20,731 bases of DNA from an uncultured Sphingomonadales bacterium (GTDB taxonomy: Bacteria > Pseudomonadota > Alphaproteobacteria > Sphingomonadales > Sphingomonadaceae), in the NCBI GenBank assembly GCA_903828025.1, contig CAIKKO010000521.1, positions 1-20,731 on the forward strand. Direction: 5' to 3'. The translations under genes and the position numbers were made by a program. A model generated the notes under the pieces. That model searched no databases. It was not told the origin of the DNA and worked only from the letters and a program-made list of their open reading frames with translations. Every line of letters begins with the position of its first letter. The stretch's first letter is position 1. Of this stretch, positions 6,972 through 14,429 are shown piece by piece.

Positions 6972-8093
6972 ATGGCCCGCAACCCTTTCGCCTTTATCGC
7001 CCCGCTCGCACTTGTGCCAGCCTTGTTCGGATGCAGCGCTTCGGCTCCCTCCGCGCCGCCGCCGTTGCCGCCGGAGGCGCTGGCTGCGGTCGTCCAGAAT
7101 CCGGGGGTGTCCCGCGACGACCTCGCCCGCGCGGTCGATACGCTGTTCACCGATCCGGCAGTCGGGGAAACCCGCGCTGTCATCGTGATGCAGGATGGGC
7201 ACGTGATCGCGCAGCGCTATGCACCCGGCTATCACGAGAACACCCGGTTCGTGAGCTGGTCGATGGCCAAGTCGGTCACCGGGGTGATGATCGGCATGCT
7301 GGTCTCGGATGGGCGGCTGCGGCTGGACGAGCCCGCGCCGATCCCCGCATGGCAGCGCCCCGGCGATCCGCGCGGGGAAATCACGCTGCGCCAGCTGCTG
7401 CAGATGCGCTCGGGCCTGCGCCATGCCGAAGCGATCAGCCCGCCCTACAAGTCCGACGAAGTGCGCATGCTGTTCCTCGACGGACGCGATGCCATGGCAC
7501 GCTATGCCGAAGACCAGCCGCTGCAGTACGAACCGGGGCGCAAATGGGTCTATTCGACCAACACCAGCGTCATCCTCGCCGATCTCGCCGCGCGCGTGCT
7601 GGCCCCGGCGCCCGATCCGGAAAGCCGCCGCCGCGCGGTAGCGGACTATCTGCGCACGCGTCTGTTCGAGCCGGTGGGCATGCGCTCGATGCTGCCCGAA
7701 TTCGACGCTTCGGGCACGCTGATCGGCGGCAGCCTGATCCACGGCACCGCGCGCGACTGGGCCCGCTTCGGCGAGTTCCTGCGCAACCGGGGCGCAGTGG
7801 CGGGCGCGCAGCTCGTGCCGCGCCAGTGGATCGATTTCATGGTCACGCCCTCCCCGCGCGAGGCGCAATACGGCGCGCAGATCTGGCTCAACCGCAAGCC
7901 GACAACCGGCCAGCCCTCGCTCTTCCCCGATCGCGGCCCGCGTGACCTGTTCGCCTGCCTCGGCCATCTCGGGCAGTTTGTGCTGGTCTCGCCCTCACGT
8001 CGGCTGGTCGTGGTCCGGCTGGGCAAGACGCCGGAAGACGCGCTGGAGCCGGTAACAAACCGGCTGGGTGAGCTGGTCCAGCTCTTTCAGTAG
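6972..8093 (+). CDS. Serine hydrolase, beta-lactamase/NylB-like fold, predicted lipoprotein
   Basis: 373-residue protein of the class C beta-lactamase/esterase/6-aminohexanoate-dimer-hydrolase superfamily. The N-terminus MARNPFAFIAPLALVPALFGC is a lipoprotein signal with Cys21 as lipidation site, so it should be attached to an envelope membrane. The nucleophile motif Ser97-Met-Ala-Lys100 lies in VSWSMAKSVTG. Tyr194 in WVYSTNTSVI resembles the NylB-type Tyr motif. GHLGQFVLVSP near the C-terminus replaces the KTG-type motif. ATG 6972 is chosen because the signal peptide begins there and GGAGGAAGG precedes it by about 10 nt. The natural substrate is unknown; cell-wall peptide, ester or amide are all possible. 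It should not be called a resistance gene on this evidence. Its stop is 3 nt from the stop of the convergent transporter gene. Confidence 0.88.
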   Translation: MARNPFAFIAPLALVPALFGCSASAPSAPPPLPPEALAAVVQNPGVSRDDLARAVDTLFTDPAVGETRAVIVMQDGHVIAQRYAPGYHENTRFVSWSMAKSVTGVMIGMLVSDGRLRLDEPAPIPAWQRPGDPRGEITLRQLLQMRSGLRHAEAISPPYKSDEVRMLFLDGRDAMARYAEDQPLQYEPGRKWVYSTNTSVILADLAARVLAPAPDPESRRRAVADYLRTRLFEPVGMRSMLPEFDASGTLIGGSLIHGTARDWARFGEFLRNRGAVAGAQLVPRQWIDFMVTPSPREAQYGAQIWLNRKPTTGQPSLFPDRGPRDLFACLGHLGQFVLVSPSRRLVVVRLGKTPEDALEPVTNRLGELVQLFQ

Positions 8094-8096
8094 AGC

Positions 8097-9077
8097 TCAG
8101 GCCCTCACCGGCCCGCCCTGCACCATCAGCGCGGGGCTTTCGCCATCGGGGCCCGCCGCCAGTAGATCCTGCGCGCCCAGCGCGGGTTCATCGACATGGC
8201 CTTCCGGATCGGGGTGAATCAGGATTTCGATCCCCGGAAAGGCCAAGAGCAGCTTGTCCTCGATCTCGTCCATCACGCGGTGCGCCTCGGTCACGGTCAT
8301 CCGCCCATCGACCCAGACGTGGAACTGCACGAAATCATGGTTGCCGCTGGTGCGCGTGCGCAGATCGTGCAGGCCCCTGAGCTCGGGATGCTGGGCCACG
8401 ACTTCGAGAAAGCGTTCGCGCTTTTCGAGCGGCCATTCGTGATCCATCAGCTGCTCGATCGCCGCCTGTGACGCGCCCCACGCACCCCAGCCGAGCCATA
8501 GCGCAATGCCGAAGGCAAACACCGCATCGGCCCCGGCAATCTTCAGCCAGTGGTCCATCGCAAGCGCCGCGATGACCGCGAGATTCAGCAGCAAATCCGA
8601 TTGATAGTGCACGTTGTCGGTGGAGATGGCGAGGCTGCCCGTCGTGCGGATGACATAGCGCTGATAGGCGAGCAGCGCGAACGTGGCGGCCATGGCCACG
8701 GCCGAAACGATCATGCCAGCCTCAGCCTCGGCAGGGCGCGCGCCCACAAGGAACTCCTCGACCGCGCGGAAAGCGATGCCCAGCGCGGACAGCGAAATCA
8801 GCACGACCTGAAACATCGCGGCCAGCGCTTCGGCCTTGCCATGGCCGAACCGGTGATTGGCATCAGCCGGCTGCGCGCCGATCCAGACGCCGAGCAGCGT
8901 GGCGAGACTGGCGATCAGATCGAGCCCGGTATCGGCGAGGCTGCCGAGCATCGCGGTCGAGCCGGTCGTGATCGCCGCATACGTCTTCATCGCCAGCAGC
9001 AGCGCGGCCACGGTGATGCTGGCATAGGCGGCCCGGCGATTGAGGCCGCCGTGATCGGCTGTTCGGGTCATGTCCAT
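8097..9077 (-). CDS. Cation diffusion facilitator family divalent metal exporter (FieF/YiiP-like)
   Basis: Inner-membrane metal/proton antiporter of 326 residues, probably for Zn, Fe or similar divalent ions. About six membrane helices occupy the first 215 residues and a cytoplasmic metal-binding domain follows. Transport-site ligands are visible as Asp49 and Asp53 (LADTGLDLIAS) and His157 and Asp161 (NVHYQSDLLLN), the DD-HD set typical of Zn/Fe-type members. The interhelical site DANHRFGHGKAE (Asp72, His75, His79) is also present. The C-terminal domain has FVQFHVWVDG and ILIHPDPEGH. ATG 9077 is preceded by AAGGA with 8 nt spacing. The gene begins 27 nt after the pdxH stop on the same strand, so co-transcription is likely. 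The metal specificity is inferred, not shown. Confidence 0.93.
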   Translation of the reverse strand: MDMTRTADHGGLNRRAAYASITVAALLLAMKTYAAITTGSTAMLGSLADTGLDLIASLATLLGVWIGAQPADANHRFGHGKAEALAAMFQVVLISLSALGIAFRAVEEFLVGARPAEAEAGMIVSAVAMAATFALLAYQRYVIRTTGSLAISTDNVHYQSDLLLNLAVIAALAMDHWLKIAGADAVFAFGIALWLGWGAWGASQAAIEQLMDHEWPLEKRERFLEVVAQHPELRGLHDLRTRTSGNHDFVQFHVWVDGRMTVTEAHRVMDEIEDKLLLAFPGIEILIHPDPEGHVDEPALGAQDLLAAGPDGESPALMVQGGPVRA

Positions 9078-9104
9078 CAGCCAGTCCTTAGGGTCCGAAC
9101 GCGA

Positions 9105-9716
9105 TCAGGGATAGAGCAGCGTGCTGGTCCAGCCGCCGGACGTTGCGCGCTCGAAGCGCCGCCGCTCGTGCAGCCGGTAGGTGCGGTCCTGCCAGAATTC
9201 GATGGCCTGCGGGGTCACGCGGTAGCCCGACCAATGTGCCGGGCGCGGTATATCGCCATCGGGATATTCGGCGGTGAGCGCCGCGACCCGCTCCAGATAA
9301 ACTTCGCGCGAGGGTAGCGGGCGGGACTGATCGGACGCGGCAGACCCCAGCCTCGACTGGGGATGGCGGCTGGCGAAATAGGCGTCAGCCTCAGCCGGGG
9401 TCACTTCGCTCACCAAGCCTTCGATGCGCACCTGCCTGCGCAGGCTCTTCCAGTGGAACAGCAGCGCGACCTGCGGATTTGCGGCGAGTTCGCCGCCCTT
9501 GCGGCTTGTAAAATTGGTGTAGAACACAAACCCATCGGGGCCGTGGCCCTTCAGCAGCACCATCCGTACCGAAGGCGCAGCGCCCGGCGTGGCAGTGGCG
9601 AGGGCCATGGCGTTGGGATCATTGGGTTCGCTCTCCCGCGCCTCGGCGAACCATGCCTCGAAAATGGCAAAGGGATCGCTGTCGGGAATGGCGTCCTCGG
9701 AATAATCGGATGTCAC
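9105..9716 (-). CDS. pdxH: Pyridoxamine/pyridoxine 5'-phosphate oxidase
   Basis: FMN enzyme that oxidises pyridoxine or pyridoxamine phosphate to pyridoxal 5'-phosphate, using O2 and releasing H2O2. The core is complete: DPNAMALATAT, SVRMVLLKGHGPDGFVFYTNFTSRKG (FMN binding), VALLFHWKSLRRQVRIEG, and the C-terminal signature EFWQDRTYRLHERRRF. I chose GTG 9716 (203 residues, normal family length) because AGGA lies 8 nt before it and coding character starts there. ATG 9788 would add 24 unrelated residues and would place a perfect FNR-type site inside the gene. The cation exporter follows after 27 nt. The gene is divergent from the dnaJ-like operon. Confidence 0.95.
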   Translation of the reverse strand: MTSDYSEDAIPDSDPFAIFEAWFAEARESEPNDPNAMALATATPGAAPSVRMVLLKGHGPDGFVFYTNFTSRKGGELAANPQVALLFHWKSLRRQVRIEGLVSEVTPAEADAYFASRHPQSRLGSAASDQSRPLPSREVYLERVAALTAEYPDGDIPRPAHWSGYRVTPQAIEFWQDRTYRLHERRRFERATSGGWTSTLLYP

Positions 9717-9768
9717 TGTTCGTGTCCTGTTAGTCGGGCCTCTTGGGCCTGAAATGGCATGCAATGCG

Positions 9769-9782
9769 TTGATAGGGATCAA
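9769..9782. promoter_or_regulatory. Perfect FNR/FixK-type binding site between pdxH and the dnaJ-like operon
   Basis: TTGAT-AGGG-ATCAA matches the FNR/FixK/FnrL consensus TTGAT-N4-ATCAA exactly. Its centre is about 60 nt upstream of the pdxH GTG and about 103 nt upstream of the dnaJ-like ATG. It lies in the only divergent promoter region of this segment, where a regulator site is expected. No start site is known, so activation and repression cannot be told apart. Confidence 0.5.
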
Positions 9783-9878
9783 TCGCAAGCGCGCGAGAAC
9801 CTGTCATTCCCTAACCCATCGCATTCCTGCTGCAAAGCGAGCCTTGCGGGCAACCCCGCGCAACCCTAACTGAGACAT

Positions 9879-10838
9879 ATGGCAGATCCGTATTCCATTC
9901 TCGGCGTCGCGCGCAGTGCAAGCGAGAAGGACATCAAGTCCGCATACCGCGCGCTGGCCAAAGAGCTGCACCCCGATCGCAACGCGGGCAAGCCCAATGC
10001 GGCCGAGCGCTTTGCCGAAGTGACCCGTGCTTACGACCTTCTCTCCGACAAGGACAAGCGCGCCCGGTTTGACCGCGGCGAAATCGACGCGGACGGCAAT
10101 CCCGCCGCGCCCTTCGGCTTCGGCGGCGCGGGCGGAACGGCTGGCGGCGGCTTCGGCGGCGCGCAGCGCGGCTACCGCCACGACGGGTTTGAAGGCTTCG
10201 GCCAGGGCGGTCAGGAAGGCGTCGATCTTGGCGACATTTTCGAAGGCCTGTTTGGCGGACGCGGCGGCATGGGCGGGGGCGGAAGCGCTGGCCCCGGCGG
10301 GCGGCGGCGTCCGGCACCGCGGGGGGCCAATGTCACCTATACGCTCAAGGTTCCCTTCGACGAGGCGGCGCGGCGCGAAAGCCAGCGGGTGACGCTGGCG
10401 GACGGCAAGACGATCGACCTCAAGCTGCCCCCCGGCGTGATCGACGGTCAGCAGATGCGCCTTGGCGGCAAGGGCGAGGCGGGCCCGGGCGGCTTTGGCG
10501 ATGCTATCGTCACGATCGAGATCCAGCCCAGCCCGTACTTCACGCGCGAGGGCGACAACATCCGGCTCGAAGTGCCGATTGCGCTCGACGAGGCCATCGC
10601 CGGGGCCAAAGTGCGGATTCCCACAGTCGAAGGTCCGGTGATGATGACCGTCGCGCCCGGCAGCACGAGCGGCAAGACGCTGCGGCTCAAGGGCCGCGGC
10701 TTCACCCGCAAGAACGGCGAGCGCGGCGATCAGTTGGTGACGCTCCTCATCGACATCCCGGCCGATGACGCCGACCTGAAAACGCGGCTGGAAGGCTGGC
10801 GGGATGGCCGCGATTTGCGCGGTAAGTTCGCCGTCTAG
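9879..10838 (+). CDS. Class B J-domain co-chaperone (CbpA-like, DnaJ without zinc fingers)
   Basis: 319-residue Hsp40. The J domain spans residues 1-70, with His31-Pro32-Asp33 to stimulate Hsp70 (DnaK) ATPase. A Gly/Phe-rich linker follows at about 76-147, very rich in Gly, with GFGG and GGRGG repeats. Two C-terminal substrate-binding domains come next (VTYTLKVPFDEA, LKLPPGVIDGQQMRLGGKGE, TLRLKGRGFTRKNGERGDQLV). The CxxCxGxG zinc-finger repeats of true DnaJ are absent. ATG 9879 opens directly into the J domain; the upstream ribosome site (GAGA) is weak. It is the first gene of a tight three-gene run with a YihY-type membrane protein (5 nt later) and fabI. I see no clear sigma-32 heat-shock promoter. 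Confidence 0.93.
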   Translation: MADPYSILGVARSASEKDIKSAYRALAKELHPDRNAGKPNAAERFAEVTRAYDLLSDKDKRARFDRGEIDADGNPAAPFGFGGAGGTAGGGFGGAQRGYRHDGFEGFGQGGQEGVDLGDIFEGLFGGRGGMGGGGSAGPGGRRRPAPRGANVTYTLKVPFDEAARRESQRVTLADGKTIDLKLPPGVIDGQQMRLGGKGEAGPGGFGDAIVTIEIQPSPYFTREGDNIRLEVPIALDEAIAGAKVRIPTVEGPVMMTVAPGSTSGKTLRLKGRGFTRKNGERGDQLVTLLIDIPADDADLKTRLEGWRDGRDLRGKFAV

Positions 10839-10843
10839 ATCGC

Positions 10844-11878
10844 ATGCAGACCGGGGCAGGCCAGACCGGGATGCAGCCTTATGTCCCCCTTGCAGACCTC
10901 TCGCCCGAGGCGCGGAGGCGCGCAGCGCTGGACTGGCGGCAGGAACTGGCGGAACCCGGCACGCGGCACGCGCTGGGGATGCGCGCGCTCATCATCATTC
11001 GGCGCGTCTGGACCGGCGTCATCCACGATGGCACGATCCATGCCGGCAATTTCGCCTACATGGTGCTGATCGCGCTGTTCCCGTTCTTCATCACGGGAGC
11101 GGCGCTGTTTTCGCTGCTCGGCGAGGCGGATGACCGCAGCGCGGCGGTCAATACCGTGCTCATGGCCCTGCCGCCGGTGGTCGCGAATGTCCTCTCGCCC
11201 GTCGCGCATGGCGTCATCGAGGCGCGGACCGGCGGGCTGCTGTGGATCGGCGGGCTGGTCGGGCTGTGGACGGTGGGCAGTCTGGTCGAGACGATCCGCG
11301 ATATCCTGCGCCGGGCCTATGGCACGCGCTGGGTCCATGCGTTCTGGCGCTATCGGCTGATGTCGACCGGCCTGATCATCGCCTCGGTCGTGCTGATCCT
11401 GCTCTCGATCACGGCGCAAGTGGTGATCGGCACGCTGGTGGAGGCGATCACGGCTTGGCTGCCGCAAGCGACCGGCTTGATCGGTGCCCTTGCGCTGTCG
11501 CGCGTCATCCCGGCGCTGGTGCTGTTCTGTGCGTTGTGGCTGCTGTTCATCTCGCTCACGCCGAGCGCCTATCGCGCCCGTATCTACCCCAAATGGCCCG
11601 GCGCGCTGGTGGTCACGCTGTGGTGGCTGGTGGTCACGACCATGCTGCCCAAACTCTTGCGGCACCTGTTTACGTACGATCTCACTTACGGCAGCCTTGC
11701 CGGGGTGATGATCGCGCTTTTCTTTTTTTGGCTGATTGGCCTAGGGATGGTGGTCGGTGCCGAACTCAACGCTGCTCTGGCCGAAACGCCGGAAGAGCAG
11801 GACATGCTGGGCCAGGCCGATGACCGGGCACGCGCCAGGGCACGCGGGGTGACCGCACAGATGAAACAGGACCAGTGA
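10844..11878 (+). CDS. YihY/virulence factor BrkB family membrane protein
   Basis: Polytopic inner-membrane protein of 344 residues (335 if ATG 10871 is used). The family was once called ribonuclease BN, but that activity belongs to another protein; its true role is not established. About six membrane segments are visible, including FAYMVLIALFPFFITGAALF, GLLWIGGLVGLWTVGSLVE, LMSTGLIIASVVLILLSI, VIPALVLFCALWLLFISL, GALVVTLWWLVVTTMLP and VMIALFFFWLIGLGMVVGAE. The family signature GSLAGVMIALFFFWL near the end is intact. The tail is charged and cytoplasmic (residues about 318-344). It starts 5 nt after the J-domain gene and ends 13 nt before fabI, so the three genes are likely one transcript. Confidence 0.9.
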   Translation: MQTGAGQTGMQPYVPLADLSPEARRRAALDWRQELAEPGTRHALGMRALIIIRRVWTGVIHDGTIHAGNFAYMVLIALFPFFITGAALFSLLGEADDRSAAVNTVLMALPPVVANVLSPVAHGVIEARTGGLLWIGGLVGLWTVGSLVETIRDILRRAYGTRWVHAFWRYRLMSTGLIIASVVLILLSITAQVVIGTLVEAITAWLPQATGLIGALALSRVIPALVLFCALWLLFISLTPSAYRARIYPKWPGALVVTLWWLVVTTMLPKLLRHLFTYDLTYGSLAGVMIALFFFWLIGLGMVVGAELNAALAETPEEQDMLGQADDRARARARGVTAQMKQDQ

Positions 11879-11891
11879 AGCAAGAGGGCGC

Positions 11892-12725
11892 ATGACAGGA
11901 CTTATGGAAGGAAAGCGCGGCCTGATCATGGGCCTCGCCAATGACAAGTCGCTCGCATGGGGCATCGCCCGCAAGCTGCACGAACAAGGCGCCGAGCTGG
12001 CGTTTTCCTATCAGGGGGAAGCGCTGGAAAAGCGCGTGCGCCCGCTGGCCGCGAGCCTGGGCAGCGATTTTCTGATCGAATGCGACGTGGGCGACATGAC
12101 CGCGCTCGACACCGCGTTCGAAACGCTGGCTGCGCGCTGGCCAACGATCGACTTTCTCGTCCATGCCATCGGATTTTCGGACAAGACCGAGCTGCGCGGC
12201 AAGTTCATGGACACCTCGCTCGACAACTTCCTGCTGACGATGAACATCTCGGTCTACAGCATGGTCGCTGTCACCCGCCGCGCGGCAGCCATGATGCCGC
12301 AGACCGAGGATGCGGATGGCAACAAGCAGGGCGGCGGTTCGATCCTGACGCTGACGTACTATGGCGCGGAAAAGGTTGTGCCGCACTACAACGTGATGGG
12401 CGTGGCCAAGGCCGCGCTTGAAGCCAGCGTGCGCTACCTCGCCAACGACTGCGGGCCCGATGGCATCCGCGTCAACGCGCTCTCGGCCGGCCCGATCAAG
12501 ACGCTGGCGGCCAGCGGGATCGGCGATTTCCGCTATATCCTCAAGTGGAACGAGCTCAATTCGCCGCTGCGCCGCAATGTGACGATCGAGGATGTCGGCG
12601 GCGCAGGGCTATACCTGCTGTCAGATCTCGCCTCGGGCGTGACCGGCGAAGTGCATCATGTCGATGCAGGCTATCACACGGTGGGGATGAAGCAGGAAGA
12701 CGCGCCGGATATCGCGCTGGGCTAA
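11892..12725 (+). CDS. fabI: Enoyl-[acyl-carrier-protein] reductase (NADH), FabI type
   Basis: Cytoplasmic short-chain dehydrogenase fold enzyme that performs the last reduction in each fatty-acid elongation cycle, and is the usual triclosan target. Length is 277 residues, slightly more than E. coli FabI because of a polar insert near residues 137-149 (QTEDADGNKQGGG). The FabI-type nucleotide-binding start GLANDKSLAWGIA is at 14-26. The catalytic Tyr166-x6-Lys173 lies in HYNVMGVAKAALE, with a second conserved Tyr at 156. Further family blocks are LVHAIGFSDKTEL, RVNALSAGPIKTLAASGI and GEVHHVDAGYHTVGM. AGAGG precedes the ATG by about 5 nt. It ends the dnaJ-like operon and is convergent with a small secreted protein, with 4 nt between the stops. 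Confidence 0.96.
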   Translation: MTGLMEGKRGLIMGLANDKSLAWGIARKLHEQGAELAFSYQGEALEKRVRPLAASLGSDFLIECDVGDMTALDTAFETLAARWPTIDFLVHAIGFSDKTELRGKFMDTSLDNFLLTMNISVYSMVAVTRRAAAMMPQTEDADGNKQGGGSILTLTYYGAEKVVPHYNVMGVAKAALEASVRYLANDCGPDGIRVNALSAGPIKTLAASGIGDFRYILKWNELNSPLRRNVTIEDVGGAGLYLLSDLASGVTGEVHHVDAGYHTVGMKQEDAPDIALG

Positions 12726-12729
12726 GCGC

Positions 12730-13332
12730 TCAGGGTTGCGGGGGTGTCGTCAGCGGCGTGGCAGGCGTTGAGGGTGCCGCTGGCGACGAGGGCGCGGTTT
12801 CGCCTTCGCTCTCGCGCTTGAGCTTGGCCTCGTATTCCTTTTCCAGCACTTCGACGCGGGCCTGCTCGGCGGCAGTATCCGCGTCGATGGACTGGGTCCG
12901 CTTGGCCCTCTCCGCCTCGATCAGCTTGCCGAACTGGACGTCGCTGGACTGCTTCTTTTCAGCATAGGCACTGTTGATCAGCTGCGCCATGCAGCCCGTA
13001 GCGCCGCCTGCGCCCACCGGCGAGCAGGAATTGACGCCGGTCGCGCCCACGGTTTCATAAGCCTTGACCCGCTGGGTCCAGCCCTGATTGACCGAGGCAT
13101 TGGGGTTGTCGCGCAGCGGTGCCGGGATACGGAAGCGCTCCGCTTCGTCCTTGCGCGCGCAGACCGTGATCGAACCATCGGTGGAGGCCGGGCAGGGATC
13201 GTCCCCATAGACGATCAGCTGGTTGACCTTCTCGCGCGGCGCGTCTTGCGCTGCTGCCGGAAACGGAGCGGCCATAGCGGAAGCCATCAGGGCGGCAACG
13301 ATGAGGACGGCGGGGGACAGATAGCGCTTCAT
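12730..13332 (-). CDS. Small secreted protein with four cysteines, unknown function
   Basis: 200 residues, no named family recognised. A Sec signal peptide is clear: MKRYLSPAVLIVAALMASAMA, with cleavage likely near PAAAQ-DAP at about residue 29. The mature part begins VNQLIVYGDDPCPAS, then ITVCARKDEAERFRIPAPLRD, and contains Cys at ...DPC, TVC, NSC and TGC, enough for two disulfides. A predicted coiled helix rich in Glu, Lys and Ala follows, and then a Pro/Thr/Ser/Ala tail. ATG 13332 is preferred because GGAG lies 8 nt before it; a longer frame to 13404 would bury the signal peptide. The gene lies 98 nt downstream of coq7 on the same strand and two genes after dsbB, so it could be a disulfide-pathway client (inference). 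Confidence 0.82.
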   Translation of the reverse strand: MKRYLSPAVLIVAALMASAMAAPFPAAAQDAPREKVNQLIVYGDDPCPASTDGSITVCARKDEAERFRIPAPLRDNPNASVNQGWTQRVKAYETVGATGVNSCSPVGAGGATGCMAQLINSAYAEKKQSSDVQFGKLIEAERAKRTQSIDADTAAEQARVEVLEKEYEAKLKRESEGETAPSSPAAPSTPATPLTTPPQP

Positions 13333-13430
13333 CGCGGGTACTCCAGCTACGATTATGCCGATGGCTATAGGGCCTGATGGGCGTGAACGGTAGCTGAAGT
13401 CCATGCCTTGCGGCGCATCAAATTGGCGGT

Positions 13431-13943
13431 TCAGATATGCTTGGAAACCGCGATCGCGGCGCGGCAGCCGAGCCGGATCGCATTGAACAGCAGCGGATAG
13501 GCCGGGGCGCGTTCGGCCCCGGCGGCCAGCGCGGTCTCGCGATGTTCGCGCTCGTCATCGCGGAACTCGCGGATCATCGCGCCAAGCTCGGGATCCTCGT
13601 CGCCCAGCTCTTCGAGCTGCTCGGTATAGTGCCGGTCGATCTCGGTCTCGATCGCGGCGGTACAGGCCATCGCGGCTTCCGGGCCGATGAGCGCGGTGGC
13701 CGCGCCAAGCGCAAAGCCTGCCACCGACCACAAGGGCTGCAGCACGGTCGGGCGAACGCCCCGCGCTACGAGCAGCGCATCGAAGCGCTCACGGTGCCCG
13801 GCTTCCTGCTCGGCCATGGCCGCTATTTCACCAGCATGCGGGCCGCGGTCACCCATCACCGCGAGCTGGCCGGCATAAATCCGCGTGGCCCCGAACTCGC
13901 CTGCCTGGTTGACCCGCAGCATCGCCGCGCGCGCATCGCTCAT
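13431..13943 (-). CDS. coq7: Coq7-type 5-demethoxyubiquinol hydroxylase
   Basis: Di-iron monooxygenase that adds the C6 hydroxyl in ubiquinone synthesis, acting at the inner membrane and needing O2. The 170-residue protein has the two ferritin-like halves: Glu16 (NQAGEFGATRIYAGQ) with Glu47-x2-His50 (EQEAGHRERF), then Glu99 (AAIETEIDRHY) with Glu131-x2-His134 (DDEREHRETAL). A hydrophobic stretch near 72-95 (WSVAGFALGAATALIG) fits membrane docking. The true start is ATG 13943, which overlaps the dsbB stop as ATGA; the frame running further upstream lies in dsbB and is not coding. It is the last gene of the long minus-strand run. Confidence 0.95.
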   Translation of the reverse strand: MSDARAAMLRVNQAGEFGATRIYAGQLAVMGDRGPHAGEIAAMAEQEAGHRERFDALLVARGVRPTVLQPLWSVAGFALGAATALIGPEAAMACTAAIETEIDRHYTEQLEELGDEDPELGAMIREFRDDEREHRETALAAGAERAPAYPLLFNAIRLGCRAAIAVSKHI

Positions 13944-14422
13944 GTCACAACCCCTTGCTTGCGGCGGCCAAGCAGCACGAATACCAGCGCGGCGCTGCCG
14001 ACCGAAACCAGAAAATTGAAGCCTGCAAGGCTCACGCCGAACAGGGTCCAGGCCGGGGTATCGCAGCGGATCAGCGGCGCGCTCATGATCGAGGCGAGCG
14101 GGTCGCTTCCGAGGTTGGTCGACGAACAGGCCGTCGGCCCCTGCCACCAGCCATATTCGACCCCGGCATGAAACGCGCCGATCAACCCGCTGACGAGGAT
14201 CGCCAGCGCAGCCAGCCGGACCAGCGCCTCGCCCAGCCGGGTGCCGCGCGTGGCCATTGCGGCGGCCGCCAGCGGGATCGCCGCAAAATGCGGATAGCGT
14301 TGCCACCAGCACATTTCGCACGGCGCAAGGCCGAAGCCATATTGCGCGACATAGACCGCCGCGATCAGCGCGCTCGGCACCACGAGTGCCGCGAGATAGG
14401 CGAAAGGAACCGGACGGTTCAT
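13940..14422 (-). CDS. dsbB: Disulfide bond formation protein B (DsbB family)
   Basis: Inner-membrane oxidase that passes electrons from periplasmic DsbA to ubiquinone. The 160-residue protein has about four membrane helices. The first redox pair Cys35-x2-Cys38 (APCEMCWWQRYPH) has the family context; the second loop holds Cys99 (TACSSTNLG) and Cys120 (IRCDTPAWTLFG). ATG 14422 is chosen because the membrane helix follows directly and GAGG precedes it, made by the ctpA stop region 7 nt upstream. It overlaps coq7 by 4 bp (ATGA). No DsbA is visible nearby. Confidence 0.93.
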   Translation of the reverse strand: MNRPVPFAYLAALVVPSALIAAVYVAQYGFGLAPCEMCWWQRYPHFAAIPLAAAAMATRGTRLGEALVRLAALAILVSGLIGAFHAGVEYGWWQGPTACSSTNLGSDPLASIMSAPLIRCDTPAWTLFGVSLAGFNFLVSVGSAALVFVLLGRRKQGVVT

Positions 14423-14429
14423 CTTGACC

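Noticed and set aside
6972..8093. Antibiotic-resistance beta-lactamase
   Set aside because: The SxxK motif and fold are shared with esterases and amide hydrolases, and the other motifs look more NylB-like; resistance cannot be claimed.
9790..9878. Sigma-32 heat-shock promoter for the dnaJ-like gene
   Set aside because: A CTTGCG stands in a possible -35 place, but the -10 region after 17 nt (CTAACT) fits neither heat-shock nor housekeeping consensus.
10835..11665. 276-codon minus-strand frame opposite the YihY-like gene
   Set aside because: Low-complexity Arg/Asp/Gln/His composition and no ribosome site; the plus strand encodes a clear membrane protein.
13944..14321. N-terminal extension of coq7 to 14321
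   Set aside because: This part lies inside dsbB in another frame, and Coq7 homology begins at ATG 13943.
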